Part shown: positions 37,157 to 46,214 of the stretch, piece after piece
How the letters are laid out: the number at the start of each line of letters is the position of its first letter
Position numbering within the stretch: the first letter of the stretch is position 1
From: JAMCRM01 sp035561075
GTDB lineage: Bacteria > Acidobacteriota > Terriglobia > Bryobacterales > Bryobacteraceae
Direction: 5' to 3'
DNA: 64,000 nucleotides
Assembly: GCA_035561075.1 (NCBI GenBank)
Contig: DATMYF010000037.1
Span: 1 to 64,000 of the forward strand
Notes under the pieces: generated by a model
The model's input: only the letters and a program-made list of their open reading frames with translations
Databases searched by the model: none
What the model was told of the DNA's origin: nothing
Made by a program: the position numbers and the translations under genes

Positions 37157-38602
37157 ATGGCCTATACCGATTTGCGGGAGTTCATCGCGGCGCTGGAGCG
37201 TAACGGCGAATTGAAGCGGGTGACGGCGGAAGTGGATCCGATGCTGGAGATCACGGAGTTCGCCGATCGCGCAGTGAAAGGCGGCGGACCGGCGCTGCTG
37301 TTCGAGCGGCCGAAGGGTTACGGGATCCCGGTGCTGATCAACGCCTTCGCGAGCATGCGGAGGATGGAGATCGCGCTCGAGGTGGAGTCCGTGGACACCG
37401 TCGCGCGACGCATCTCCGAGTACCTCGAAATGCGCATGCCCGAGGGCCTGATCGGCAAGCTCAAGATGCTGCCGAAACTGGCGGAGATGGGCGGGTTCTT
37501 TCCCAAGGTGGTCTCGAAAGCGCCCTGCCAGGAGGTGGTCAAGACCGACGGCTTCAGCCTCTTCGATTACCCCGTATTGAAGTGCTGGCCAGAGGACGGC
37601 GGCCGCTTCATCACGCTGCCGATGGTCTTCTCGCGCAACCCGGACAGCGGCAAGCGCAACTGCGGGATGTACCGGATGCAGATCTACGACGAACGCACCG
37701 CCGGGATGCACTGGCAGACCCATAAGCAGGGAGCCGAGCACTATCGCCGCATGGGGCACCAGGGGGCGAAGCGCATGGACGTGGCGGTGGCGATTGGGGC
37801 GGACCCGGCCGCGATTTTCTCGGCTATCCTACCGCTGCCGCCGGACCTGGACGAGATGATGATCGCGGGATTCCTGCGCAACAGCCCGGTGGAGATGGTG
37901 AAGTGCCGGACGTGCGACCTGGAGGTGCCGGCGCAAGCCGAGATCGTGCTGGAAGGGTATGTCGAACTGGGGGAACTCCGGACCGAGGGTCCGTTTGGGG
38001 ACCATACGGGGTTCTATTCGCTGGCCGATGAGTACCCGGTCTTCCATGTCACCTGCGTGACCCAGCGGCGTAACCCGATTTATGCAGCAACGATCGTAGG
38101 ACCGCCTCCGATGGAGGATTACTTCATGGGGAAGGCGATCGAGCGCATTTTTCTGCCGCTCATGCGTCTGCAACTGCCGGAGGTGCGGGACATCGCCATG
38201 CCCGCGGAAGGGGTGTTCCACAACCTGATTCTGGTCTCGATCCGGAAGTCGTACCCTGGGCATGCGCGGAAGGTGATGTCCGCGATCTGGGGGTTGGGGC
38301 AGGCGATGTTCAGCAAATGCATTGTGGTGGTGGATGAGGATGTGGATGTGCAGGACGTGCGGGAAGTGGCCTGGCGCGCGCTGAACAACATCGACCCGGA
38401 GCGCGATATCCAGTTCGCGATGGGGCCTGTCGATTCGCTCGACCATGCCAGCCGGCTGCCGAATTACGGTTCCAAGATGGGAGTGGACGCGACCCGGAAA
38501 TGGCCCGGTGAGGGGTTCACGCGGCCATGGCCCGGAGTGATCCGGATGCCGGCGGAAGTAAAGCGCCGGGTAGACGATCTCTGGAAAGAGGCGGGGCTGT
38601 AG
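37157..38602 (+). CDS. UbiD-family prenylated-FMN decarboxylase
   Basis: 481 residues, within the UbiD size range. Family features: YTDLREFIAALERNGELKRV at the N-terminus, VLKCWPEDGGRFITLPMVF, GMYRMQ, EGPFGDHTGFYS and MGKAIERIFLPLMRLQLPE. UbiD enzymes remove or add a carboxyl group on aromatic or unsaturated acids and need prFMN made by UbiX, which is not in the window. A role in quinone synthesis (as 4-hydroxy-3-polyprenylbenzoate decarboxylase or the menaquinone equivalent) is the default; catabolic members exist. AAGGAAGG gives a strong start. It runs with the next gene, 8 bp away. Confidence 0.85.
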   Translation: MAYTDLREFIAALERNGELKRVTAEVDPMLEITEFADRAVKGGGPALLFERPKGYGIPVLINAFASMRRMEIALEVESVDTVARRISEYLEMRMPEGLIGKLKMLPKLAEMGGFFPKVVSKAPCQEVVKTDGFSLFDYPVLKCWPEDGGRFITLPMVFSRNPDSGKRNCGMYRMQIYDERTAGMHWQTHKQGAEHYRRMGHQGAKRMDVAVAIGADPAAIFSAILPLPPDLDEMMIAGFLRNSPVEMVKCRTCDLEVPAQAEIVLEGYVELGELRTEGPFGDHTGFYSLADEYPVFHVTCVTQRRNPIYAATIVGPPPMEDYFMGKAIERIFLPLMRLQLPEVRDIAMPAEGVFHNLILVSIRKSYPGHARKVMSAIWGLGQAMFSKCIVVVDEDVDVQDVREVAWRALNNIDPERDIQFAMGPVDSLDHASRLPNYGSKMGVDATRKWPGEGFTRPWPGVIRMPAEVKRRVDDLWKEAGL

Positions 38603-38610
38603 AATGGAGC

Positions 38611-39450
38611 ATGACCTTTTCGAGACGCGCCTTCCTCGCATCGGCGGCCGCGAGCGCCATCGCGCCGGCGTTCGGCCGTAGCCTCAAGTCCATTGGGGCG
38701 CAGTTATACACTGTCCGGACCGTGTTGCCGGAGAAGCCCCTGGAGACGCTCCAGGCGCTGGAGAAGATCGGGTACCGCGAAGTAGAGATGAGCCAGACCG
38801 GCATCGACCAGATCTGGCCGAGCCTGCTGAAAACCAAGCTTAAACCGGTGTCGATCGGCCTGGATGGCGGCCTTCTGAAGGCAGGGAAGGTGGACGAAGC
38901 CATCGCGGACGCGAAGAAGCGCGGCTTCAAGTATGCCGTATACGGCGGGATGCCGGCGGCGGACCGGGTCGGGGAGGCGGAGATGAAGCGCTTCGCCGGG
39001 GAACTGAATCGCGCAGGTATCCAGTGCCGCGATGCCGGCATCACGCTCTGCTACCACAACCACGCCTTCGAGTTCGACCCCAAGGCAGGCAAAACCCCCC
39101 TGGAAGTCCTGATGGAGAACACCGAGCGGGGCGTGGTGGGGCTGGAACTGGACATCTTCTGGGCGGCGGTAGCGGGGCATGACCCCGCGGCGGTGCTGGA
39201 GCGCTATTCCGGGCGCGTGCCGCTGCTGCATTTGAAGGACAAGGCCGAGGGAACACCCAAAGGGTTCGGTTCCGCACCGCGGACGTCTTTCAAGGAAGTG
39301 GGCAATGGGACGCTCGACATCGCCAAGGCGCTCCGCGCCGCGCAGGCTGCCGGCGTGAAGCACTATTTCGTGGAGCAGGACCAGACGCCGGGCGACCCGG
39401 TGGAGAGCCTGCGGCAGAGCTTCGATAATCTGCGGAAGCTGAATTTCTAA
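38611..39450 (+). CDS. Tat-exported sugar phosphate isomerase/epimerase-like protein
   Basis: 279 residues from ATG 38611, which starts the Tat-type signal MTFSRRAFLASAAASAIAPAFG. The rest is an AP-endonuclease-2-type TIM barrel (IGAQLYTVRTVLPEKPLETLQALEKIGYREVE; CYHNHAFEFDP; GLELDIFWAAVAG; LLHLKDKAEG; YFVEQDQTP), with Glu, Asp and His residues in metal-binding positions. Such exported barrels are abundant in acidobacteria and planctomycetes and are thought to act on sugars; the substrate is unknown. Confidence 0.8.
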   Translation: MTFSRRAFLASAAASAIAPAFGRSLKSIGAQLYTVRTVLPEKPLETLQALEKIGYREVEMSQTGIDQIWPSLLKTKLKPVSIGLDGGLLKAGKVDEAIADAKKRGFKYAVYGGMPAADRVGEAEMKRFAGELNRAGIQCRDAGITLCYHNHAFEFDPKAGKTPLEVLMENTERGVVGLELDIFWAAVAGHDPAAVLERYSGRVPLLHLKDKAEGTPKGFGSAPRTSFKEVGNGTLDIAKALRAAQAAGVKHYFVEQDQTPGDPVESLRQSFDNLRKLNF

Positions 39451-39553
39451 AAGCGGCCCGACAAAAACATTGCATTGACGTATCGCCCGCGCGACAACCT
39501 CGCGCTGGACCGGCGCGAGAATCGAGCCAGGTCAAGCGAGAGGAGGTTGCGCA

Positions 39554-40063
39554 ATGGCCGGAAGAAGCAGTTTAGCGGCAGGCGGTCTCCGGGTGGTTGT
39601 GTGCGCGCTCGGAGTCTGCTCGTTCGGGGCGGGGCAAACGGCGGAGCCGTACCGGTACAACGGCAACGGCTATGTCACGTTCGGCATCGGGCGATGCCAG
39701 CACCAGGTGACCAACATCAGCGTCGGTGTGGGTGGCGAGGGCTTCCTGTGGCGGGGGCTGACGCTCGGCGGTGACGCCGGCTACTACCGCTTCGTGCAGC
39801 GGGGCAGCTACCAGTTCGGCATCACGGCGCTGAACGTGGGGTACAACTTCGCGCAGCGGAAGCGGCGGAACGAGTTCGAGCCCTTCGTCAACGCTGGAGT
39901 CGTCGGGGTGGCGTTCGGTCCTGGTGTCACGCAGTCAGGGTCGGTGGGCGGCGGAGTTAATATGTGGGTCAAGCCGAAGCTCGGGGTGCGCATGGAAGGG
40001 CGGGTGACGGGATTCGGCGGCGAGGCACTGGCCATGTTCCGGGTGGGCCTGGTGTTCCGCTAA
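39554..40063 (+). CDS. Exported outer-membrane beta-barrel-like protein
   Basis: 169 residues with GGAGG upstream of the ATG. A signal peptide ends near residue 27 (GVCSFGAGQTA), then amphipathic strands (GYVTFGIGRC, ISVGVGGEGFLWRGLTLGGDAGYYRF, ITALNVGYNF, EPFVNAGVVGVAFG) and a terminal MFRVGLVF strand. It looks like a small eight-stranded barrel. No specific function. Convergent with comM, 15 bp apart. Confidence 0.65.
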   Translation: MAGRSSLAAGGLRVVVCALGVCSFGAGQTAEPYRYNGNGYVTFGIGRCQHQVTNISVGVGGEGFLWRGLTLGGDAGYYRFVQRGSYQFGITALNVGYNFAQRKRRNEFEPFVNAGVVGVAFGPGVTQSGSVGGGVNMWVKPKLGVRMEGRVTGFGGEALAMFRVGLVFR

Positions 40064-40078
40064 GGGCTTGTGACTGAA

Positions 40079-41599
40079 TCAGCTCCAGTAATTGCGGTCC
40101 AGACTGCGGTACTGCACGGCCTCGGCCAGGTGTTTGGCGGAGATGCTTTCGGAGCCGCCGAGGTCGGCGATGGTGCGGGCAACCTTAAGAATGCGGTCGT
40201 GGGCGCGGGCGGAGAGGCCCATGCGGCGGACGGCCATTTCGAGGGTGCGCTCGCCGGCGTCGTCGAGCGCGGAAACCTGGCGGATGAGTCGCGCGGGGAT
40301 ACGTGAGTTGTAGAAGCCGCGCGCGTGTTGCACGGCGCGGGCCCGCTCGACGCGTGCGCGGATATCGTCGGAGGCTTCGCTGTTGCCGTCGCCGCGCAGT
40401 TCCTTGTAGGGCACGGCGGGAACTTCGATGTGGATATCGATGCGGTCGAGGAGCGGCCCGCTGATCTTGCCGAGATAGCGCTGGATGACGCCCGGGGTGC
40501 AGCGGCACTCGCGCGTGGCGTCGCCGAAGAAGCCGCACGGGCAGGGGTTCATGGCCGCTACCAGCATGAAGTTCGAGGGAAAGCAGAGGGTCATCTGGGC
40601 GCGGGCAATGGTGACGGATTCTTCTTCAAGCGGCTGGCGGAGCAATTCCAGGACGTCACGCGGGAATTCGGGAAATTCATCGAGGAACAGGAGGCCGTGG
40701 TGCGCCAGGCTGACTTCGCCTGGGCGCGGCATGCCCTGTCCGCCGCCGATGAGGCCGGCATCCGAGATGGTGTGGTGCGGCGCGCGGAAGGGGCGCTCGC
40801 GGAGAAGGCCCGCGCCCGTCTGGAGGATGCCCGCGACGCTGTGAACCTTGGTGGTTTCGATGGCCTCCTCGAACGTGAGAGGCGGCAAGATGCCTGCCAG
40901 GCGCTTGGCCAGCATGGTTTTGCCGGAGCCGGGGGGGCCGATCATGAGGACGTTGTGGCCTCCCGCTGCGGCGACCTCCAGAGCGCGCTTGGAGGTGGCC
41001 TGGCCGCGCACGTCGCGGAAATCTGCCAGTGCGGATTCGGAAAGCCGATGGCCGTTGGCCGGCGGCAGGGCGGGGGCAAACTCGCCGGGGCGTGCCAGCA
41101 GCCCGACCACTTCGGAAAGATGGCGGACGCCGTAGACGGATACGCCCTCAACGACGGCGGCTTCGGCGGCGTTTTCGGCCGGGAGCACCAGGTTGGGAAT
41201 GCCGAGATCGCGCGCGCAGACCGCCACGGATAATGCGCCGCGCACCGGCCGCACGGCGCCGTCGAGCGAGAGTTCGCCGAGGATGATGTGACGGTCGAGC
41301 CCGGAGACGATCCCCATGGCGCCAAGGATTCCCATGGCCATGGGGAGGTCGAAGCCGGCGCCTTCCTTGCGCACGTTCGCCGGGGCGAGGTTGATGGTGA
41401 CGGCCTTGTTGGGATAGCCGAAGCCGGAGTTGATGAGGGCTGATTTGATGCGCTCGCGGCTCTCGCGGACCGCGGTGTCCGGCATCCCCACCATCACGAA
41501 GTCTCGCGCCGAGCCGGACTGGTACATGTCGACTTCGACATCGATCAAGTGAGCATCGATGCCGTACACGGCGGCACTGCGGGTCTTGAACAGCGCCAT
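40079..41599 (-). CDS. comM: ComM/YifB-family AAA+ ATPase
   Basis: 506 residues from ATG 41599 (MALFKTRSAAVYGIDAHLIDVEVD). An N-terminal Lon-like ChlI domain (FVMVGMPDTAVRESRERIKSALINSG) is followed by a Mg-chelatase AAA+ core with Walker A GPPGSGKTM, Walker B GLLFLDEFPEFP and a Cys loop (NPCPCGFFGDATRECRCTPG), then the C-terminal helical domain (VARTIADLGGSESISAKHLAEAVQYR). ComM is a branch-migration helicase that promotes recombination of incoming DNA during transformation; the family is often annotated as a magnesium chelatase. Confidence 0.93.
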   Translation of the reverse strand: MALFKTRSAAVYGIDAHLIDVEVDMYQSGSARDFVMVGMPDTAVRESRERIKSALINSGFGYPNKAVTINLAPANVRKEGAGFDLPMAMGILGAMGIVSGLDRHIILGELSLDGAVRPVRGALSVAVCARDLGIPNLVLPAENAAEAAVVEGVSVYGVRHLSEVVGLLARPGEFAPALPPANGHRLSESALADFRDVRGQATSKRALEVAAAGGHNVLMIGPPGSGKTMLAKRLAGILPPLTFEEAIETTKVHSVAGILQTGAGLLRERPFRAPHHTISDAGLIGGGQGMPRPGEVSLAHHGLLFLDEFPEFPRDVLELLRQPLEEESVTIARAQMTLCFPSNFMLVAAMNPCPCGFFGDATRECRCTPGVIQRYLGKISGPLLDRIDIHIEVPAVPYKELRGDGNSEASDDIRARVERARAVQHARGFYNSRIPARLIRQVSALDDAGERTLEMAVRRMGLSARAHDRILKVARTIADLGGSESISAKHLAEAVQYRSLDRNYWS

Positions 41600-41660
41600 T
41601 GTTGGAACCCGCAAGTATAGCGCAGGACGGTGTGGGACGCCGGGTTTACCGCCGGCCGGC

Positions 41661-43739
41661 TCAGTTCTCGAACACCACCATCTGATGTCCGTTCACTAGC
41701 GGCACCGTCACACGGGCGTATCCGTCGCGGTATTCGCAGCGCAGCTCTTCACGCTGGGGGGCGAGGTAGACCTTGGCGGGTTGCCGCGGCAGGCGTGCCG
41801 CAAGGCTGATGTTGTGCAGCGGGATCACGTCCTCCACAATGTCGAGGTCCGGGCTGCGGCGCTCCGGAATGTAGTGCAGCACATGGAAAATCTGGCGGCC
41901 ACGCTGGGTGGTGATGGTCACTTGCGCAGTAGTGGGCATCTCCGCCTTCACCAGCGGCTCAGGCAGCAGGCGGCGGAGCGCATTGCCCACCATCTGCCGG
42001 TAAACCGGGTAGCCGTGGCGCGCGTAGGCGCGGAAAATGGGCACGGCGAAATACACCACGCGCCCGCGTTGGGCGGCCGCCGCGTGGCCGGTGGGCTTAT
42101 GGTAGGGTGTCTGCTCCACCTGGAAGTGGCGGAAATCCTTATCGAAGTAGCCACCCCACACGCGCGCCAGTTCCGTAGTGCCGGCCTGGACCTTCACCGC
42201 GGAGCCGGTCTCGTACATCTCGTGGACCATGTCGGGGACGCCGTCGCGCAGAGGCTCGAGCGCCTCAATGTACTGCGATTCGTGCTTCCACGGGCCTTCG
42301 TAATCGAGCCCCATGCCGGGCAGGGCAAAGCCCTTGCCGGCTTCGTCGAGCCCCGCCTCGTGGCTCAGTATCAAGGCACCGCCGGCGGCTGCGTAGGCGG
42401 CGAGCTTATCGCGCAACGCGGCGTCCAGGCGGTAATCGTCGGCCAGGATCACGAGTTTGTAGCGGGAGAGGTCGGACTCGCGGTCCACCACGTCGAACTG
42501 CTGATGCAGTTGCGTGAGCATGCGAGTTACGCCCATGGCGGATTCGTTGCCGCGCGGCACCGGGGGCGGATACAGGAAGGCGATCTCGGTGACGGCGGCG
42601 GCGCCTTCGCACCACGGCTCTTTTTGGACCACCGAGCGATAGGTGCGCCCGATGCGCTCGTAGGTGCGTGGGTTCAGCCGGCCATCCGGGTGCAGGTGAT
42701 CGCCGACGGAGCACTTGGTGGCCTGCGCCAGCATACTGAAGCACTCGTAATCGAGCGCGGCCTGGTTGCGGACGGTGCCGAAGTCGCCCCAGCTCCGGTG
42801 GAAGGCGCCGGTCATGCCCTGGGCCTCCAATCCGAAATTGCGCAGGTAGCGCGAGGCCATCTGGAAATGGCTGTAGCCCCAGCTTCCGCCCGGCAGGGAC
42901 TCGATCTCGACGTGGGTATAATCGGGGGCCACCTGGCGCAGGAACTGCGGGCCCTGTCCGAGCCGGAAGGGACCGTTGATGTAGACGCCGGCCTTGGGCT
43001 TGCGCGCCCGCACGGTGGCGGCGAAACGGTCCATGGCGCGCTTCATTACTACATAGGAGTGCTTCTGGCGGTCCTCCGCCTTCGTGGCATCGAGCCCGAG
43101 TTTTTCCCGCTCCTGCATGCAGGTGGGGCCGTAGCAGCCCGAGGCAGGGTGGCTGTAATTGTCATAGAACAGGCCGTCGGCGGGGTACATCTGAAGCACT
43201 TCATCAGCCTGCGCAAGGATGTAATCGAGGTAGGGGGTATTCACGCAAACCAGGCCCAGGTTGGGGGTCAGCGGTCCGGCACCTCCGCGATGGCCGTACG
43301 ACTTGCCCTCCGCATCCATGGCACGCCATTCGGCGTGCTCGCGCCAGACGTGTTGATCGTACATGGTGCTGATATAGACCGGCACGCGGATCCCCTGGCG
43401 GTGGCAGGCCTCGATCATGCCGCCCACCAGGTCGGTTTTCAGATTGGGATGCCGCACTCCCACCTTGGTCGGGTAATAGGACATGCCATGGTGACACTTA
43501 CCGAAGATGGTGATGGAGTTGACTGCGGCTTCCTTGAGCACGCGCGCGAACTCCTCGGCGTTGAAGTTCTCGCCCACGCCGGTGACGGCCGGAGAGGTGT
43601 GGAAGTCCAGGTGGATGTGGCGGAATGTGAGCACTCCGGGCGGAGTGCCGGCGCCGGGCGCGAAACTCGCGAACCCAAGGAACCCGAGGCCCGCCGCCGC
43701 GCTCTGCAGCAGTTCGCGGCGCGAAATGTCGATCGGCAT
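41661..43739 (-). CDS. Tat-exported glycosidase-like protein (beta-galactosidase-trimerisation type)
   Basis: 692 residues from ATG 43739 (MPIDISRRELLQSAAAGLGFLGFASFA, a Tat signal). The first half is a TIM-barrel-like domain (FGKCHHGMSYYPT, GLFYDNYSHPASGCYGPTC, GAFHRSWGDFG); the middle shows a Rossmann-type trimerisation domain as in GH42 and fucosidase-like proteins (LVILADDYRLDAALRDKLAAYAAAGGALILSHE); a beta domain ends it. A distant paralogue lies in the right arm at 52218-54392. Last gene of the left operon. The nucleophile cannot be assigned by eye; substrate unknown. Confidence 0.7.
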   Translation of the reverse strand: MPIDISRRELLQSAAAGLGFLGFASFAPGAGTPPGVLTFRHIHLDFHTSPAVTGVGENFNAEEFARVLKEAAVNSITIFGKCHHGMSYYPTKVGVRHPNLKTDLVGGMIEACHRQGIRVPVYISTMYDQHVWREHAEWRAMDAEGKSYGHRGGAGPLTPNLGLVCVNTPYLDYILAQADEVLQMYPADGLFYDNYSHPASGCYGPTCMQEREKLGLDATKAEDRQKHSYVVMKRAMDRFAATVRARKPKAGVYINGPFRLGQGPQFLRQVAPDYTHVEIESLPGGSWGYSHFQMASRYLRNFGLEAQGMTGAFHRSWGDFGTVRNQAALDYECFSMLAQATKCSVGDHLHPDGRLNPRTYERIGRTYRSVVQKEPWCEGAAAVTEIAFLYPPPVPRGNESAMGVTRMLTQLHQQFDVVDRESDLSRYKLVILADDYRLDAALRDKLAAYAAAGGALILSHEAGLDEAGKGFALPGMGLDYEGPWKHESQYIEALEPLRDGVPDMVHEMYETGSAVKVQAGTTELARVWGGYFDKDFRHFQVEQTPYHKPTGHAAAAQRGRVVYFAVPIFRAYARHGYPVYRQMVGNALRRLLPEPLVKAEMPTTAQVTITTQRGRQIFHVLHYIPERRSPDLDIVEDVIPLHNISLAARLPRQPAKVYLAPQREELRCEYRDGYARVTVPLVNGHQMVVFEN

Positions 43740-43789
43740 GTGAAAGTCTCCTCTCAAGAATTTCAGGGCCGGACGCGACTGGCCCGGCC

Positions 43790-44155
43790 CTACCCTGCGA
43801 AACCCATGACGGTGTAATACGCCAGGTTGCTCTGGCGCGTGTCCGCACGGCCGATCTGGCACACCACCGGCACGGTGCTTTCGAGCTTCAGGGCATACTG
43901 CCCGTACGGCATGCGGAAATCTCCGATCGGCTTATCCATCCGGATACACCGCACGCGCCGTGCCGGCACCTGCTGCGACACCGGCTGAACCGGCTCGCGG
44001 TCCTCAAAATAAACCGTGAGGATCACGCTGGCATCCCTGCCGTTCGGGTTCAGGATGATCAGCGATTCGTGGCCTTCGAGCGGGACTCCTCCGGCCGGTG
44101 GCAGGTCCCCATCCGGGAAGAACCACACCCGTTTCCCGCATTCCCGTTGCGCCAT
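43790..44155 (-). CDS. ASRT-superfamily (sensory rhodopsin transducer-like) protein
   Basis: 121 residues from ATG 44155 (MAQRECGKRVWFFPDGDLPPAG). It matches the Anabaena sensory rhodopsin transducer family across its length: W.FPDG near the start, GHESLIILNPN, VYFEDREPV, RVRCIRMDK, YALKLESTVPVVCQIGRADT. Members form small beta-sandwich oligomers. Sequence analysis of the superfamily has proposed that most bind small molecules, often sugars, and have nothing to do with rhodopsin; none is seen here. It starts 7 bp after the creatinase-like gene, inside a carbohydrate-type operon, so a soluble sensor or carrier of the pathway metabolite is the best inference. Confidence 0.75.
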   Translation of the reverse strand: MAQRECGKRVWFFPDGDLPPAGGVPLEGHESLIILNPNGRDASVILTVYFEDREPVQPVSQQVPARRVRCIRMDKPIGDFRMPYGQYALKLESTVPVVCQIGRADTRQSNLAYYTVMGFAG

Positions 44156-44162
44156 GAACACC

Positions 44163-45320
44163 TCAGAGCTGCACCAGGCGCGCGTGGCGGCTGGAGAAGC
44201 GCTCCACGCCATCGGCGGTCACCCGCACGCCGTTTTCCCAGCGCAGCCCGAAATCCTCGTCGTAGAAGAACGTGTCCACCTGGAACGTCATGTTCTCGGC
44301 GAGGTCGTACGTGGAGGTCGATTCCATCCAAGGGCGCTCCACCTCCATCATGCCGATGCCGTGGCAGGGCCCGTAGAGCATGTACCGGGCGAAGCCGCGC
44401 TGGTTTACCCACTCCTCGTATTCCCGGACCACGGCGGCGGCCGGCTTACCGGCGCGCATCAGTTCCATGGTTTTGAAGTGGGCCTCCAGGCCGAACTCCA
44501 CCAGCCGCTGTTTGCGGGCCGGCAGCGGGCCGATGGAAATGGGCAGCCCGACACTCGAAGAATACCCTCCCACGCGCGCCCCGATGTTGAGTTGGATCAC
44601 CTCGTTCTCCACGATCTTGTTGTGGGTGGGACGCGAGATGGCGTTCTTGGTGGCCCGGCCGCAGAAGCAGTAAAGCGCGTGACCTTCGTACTCGGCGCCG
44701 CGCTGGTAGATCTCCCGCTGGGCGATGCCGATCACCTGTAGTTCGGTCATGCCGGGTTTGATCTCGCCCAGAATAGCGTCGATGGCCTGCTCGCTAATGG
44801 CGAAAGCTTCGCGCATACAGGCGACTTCATTTGCGCTCTTGGCCATGCGCAGGTTGATGAGGGTGTCATCGGCCTTCACCAGCTCCACGCCGGGGAGATC
44901 GCATTGCAGCCGTGTATACACCGGCAGGGTCATTATGGAGTAGCCCACCAGCCCCAATCGGCGCAGCGAGCGGCCCGGCATGGCCCGCGCCAGCACGTCC
45001 TTGTAGGAGGCCACCGCGATGCCGGGATACTCCGGATCGGCCGACTCCCGGTACTCCACCATCTTCTCGATGGCGGGAATTTTGCTTCGCCCCTGCGCGT
45101 AGGCTTCGCTTTCCGGGCCGATCAGCAGCACCGGCGTACCTTCCGCGGGAACGAAGACTCCGCCTGCCTCGAAGGTGGGCCAGTATTCGGAGAGGTAGCG
45201 CACGTTGGCGAAATCGGACTCGTTGCCGTGCACCAGGGCGGCGTCCAGACCAGCCGCGCGGATGTTCTGCTGGAACCGTTCCATCCGCTGCCGGTATTCG
45301 CTATCGGGAATGGTGTTCAT
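44163..45320 (-). CDS. M24-family (creatinase/Xaa-Pro peptidase fold) protein lacking metal ligands
   Basis: 385 residues from ATG 45320, overlapping the preceding stop (ATGA). N-terminal creatinase domain (MERFQQNIRAAGLDAALVHG) and C-terminal pita-bread domain (AFAISEQAIDAILGEIKPGMTELQVIGIAQREIY). True metallopeptidases have two Asp in the D.G...(G)Y..D strand; here it reads NIGARVGGYSSSVG, with Asn and Ser instead, while GHGIGMMEVERPW and WENGV remain. Loss of the Asp pair is what separates creatinase, a metal-free C-N hydrolase, from the peptidases. A creatinase-like hydrolase of an N-substituted metabolite is therefore more likely than a peptidase. Confidence 0.75.
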   Translation of the reverse strand: MNTIPDSEYRQRMERFQQNIRAAGLDAALVHGNESDFANVRYLSEYWPTFEAGGVFVPAEGTPVLLIGPESEAYAQGRSKIPAIEKMVEYRESADPEYPGIAVASYKDVLARAMPGRSLRRLGLVGYSIMTLPVYTRLQCDLPGVELVKADDTLINLRMAKSANEVACMREAFAISEQAIDAILGEIKPGMTELQVIGIAQREIYQRGAEYEGHALYCFCGRATKNAISRPTHNKIVENEVIQLNIGARVGGYSSSVGLPISIGPLPARKQRLVEFGLEAHFKTMELMRAGKPAAAVVREYEEWVNQRGFARYMLYGPCHGIGMMEVERPWMESTSTYDLAENMTFQVDTFFYDEDFGLRWENGVRVTADGVERFSSRHARLVQL

Positions 45321-46198
45321 GAGGCCTCCTGGGCAATCTGGCGCGCCTGAAAGAATTGCGCCCCGCGCTCGCGCAGCATCCCGAGCAGCACGTCGAACTG
45401 CTCCACGGCGTACGGGCCGGTGTTTTTCACGATGAACGGATCCGGCCGTACCGAGCCCTCGCCGTAATGGATTTCGCCCTCCGGCATGGGATGGAACTCC
45501 CACGGGTGGAAATAGAAGCAGAGGAACGGGTCCACTTTTTGCCGCTCGCAGAAACGCATATAGCCGTCGACGTGGTGCATCAGGGCGGGCGCACCGGCGG
45601 TGCGGAACAGGGGCCACTGGTCCATGTCGCGCCCATAGGGGTCCTCGGAATCCATGGAGAGGTCGGCGAAGTTGGGCAGTTCCATCACGCGCAGGGTGCC
45701 TTCCTTCGTCCAATCTTCGCGGCTGGGATGGTAGGGGGTGAGGCGCTCGCGGTAGTAATACATCGGGTAGCTGGCGTCGGCCAGGTAGCCCAGCGATTCG
45801 AGCGCGTTCACCATGGCGGTGGAGCCGAACAGGCGCGGCGCGCGGAAGGAGACGGGACGGAACCCGGCCACATCGGCCACCACGTCGGTGGCGACGCGCA
45901 GGCGGTTCTCCACCTCTTCGGGCAGCAGTGGGTAAACCCCCGGAATCTCGAACAGCGGGTCCCCGACGGTTTCGTGATAGAGGCTGTGGCAGCCGACTTC
46001 ATGCCCCGCCTGGTGGACCTGCCTGAGCACTTCGGGGTGCTTGCGCGCGCTATCGCCGGTGAAGAAGAAGGTGGCGGTAATGCCGTGGCGGTCCAGCAGC
46101 TTCAAAATGACGGGCGTGGCGTGTACCAGCCCTTCGTAGTACGGCGTCCAGCTTCCAACATCCGTTTCGCAATCGATTCCGAGTACAACGCGTGGCAT
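45317..46198 (-). CDS. Polysaccharide deacetylase-family (NodB-like) hydrolase
   Basis: 293 residues from ATG 46198 (MPRVVLGIDCETDVG), no signal peptide, so probably cytoplasmic. The NodB-type barrel motifs are present: GIDCETD (catalytic Asp and metal-binding Asp region), TATFFFTGDSARKHPEVL, EVGCHSLYHE with two His, SFRAPRLFGS, and a late FYFHPWEF. Cytoplasmic members of this family include PuuE-type allantoinases and deacetylases of small amidated sugars, which fits a downstream creatinase-like gene acting on a C-N bond. It follows the glucuronidase-like gene by 16 bp. Confidence 0.8.
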   Translation of the reverse strand: MPRVVLGIDCETDVGSWTPYYEGLVHATPVILKLLDRHGITATFFFTGDSARKHPEVLRQVHQAGHEVGCHSLYHETVGDPLFEIPGVYPLLPEEVENRLRVATDVVADVAGFRPVSFRAPRLFGSTAMVNALESLGYLADASYPMYYYRERLTPYHPSREDWTKEGTLRVMELPNFADLSMDSEDPYGRDMDQWPLFRTAGAPALMHHVDGYMRFCERQKVDPFLCFYFHPWEFHPMPEGEIHYGEGSVRPDPFIVKNTGPYAVEQFDVLLGMLRERGAQFFQARQIAQEAS

Positions 46199-46214
46199 GT
46201 AATTCCTCGCTTTC

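Noticed and set aside
41781..43817. 678-codon plus-strand frame opposite the left-arm glycosidase-like gene
   Set aside because: Same reasoning: the minus strand has a Tat signal and domain structure, and the operon runs leftward.
43790..44155. Rhodopsin signalling in this organism
   Set aside because: The ASRT-type protein is the only link; there is no rhodopsin gene in the window and the operon context is catabolic.
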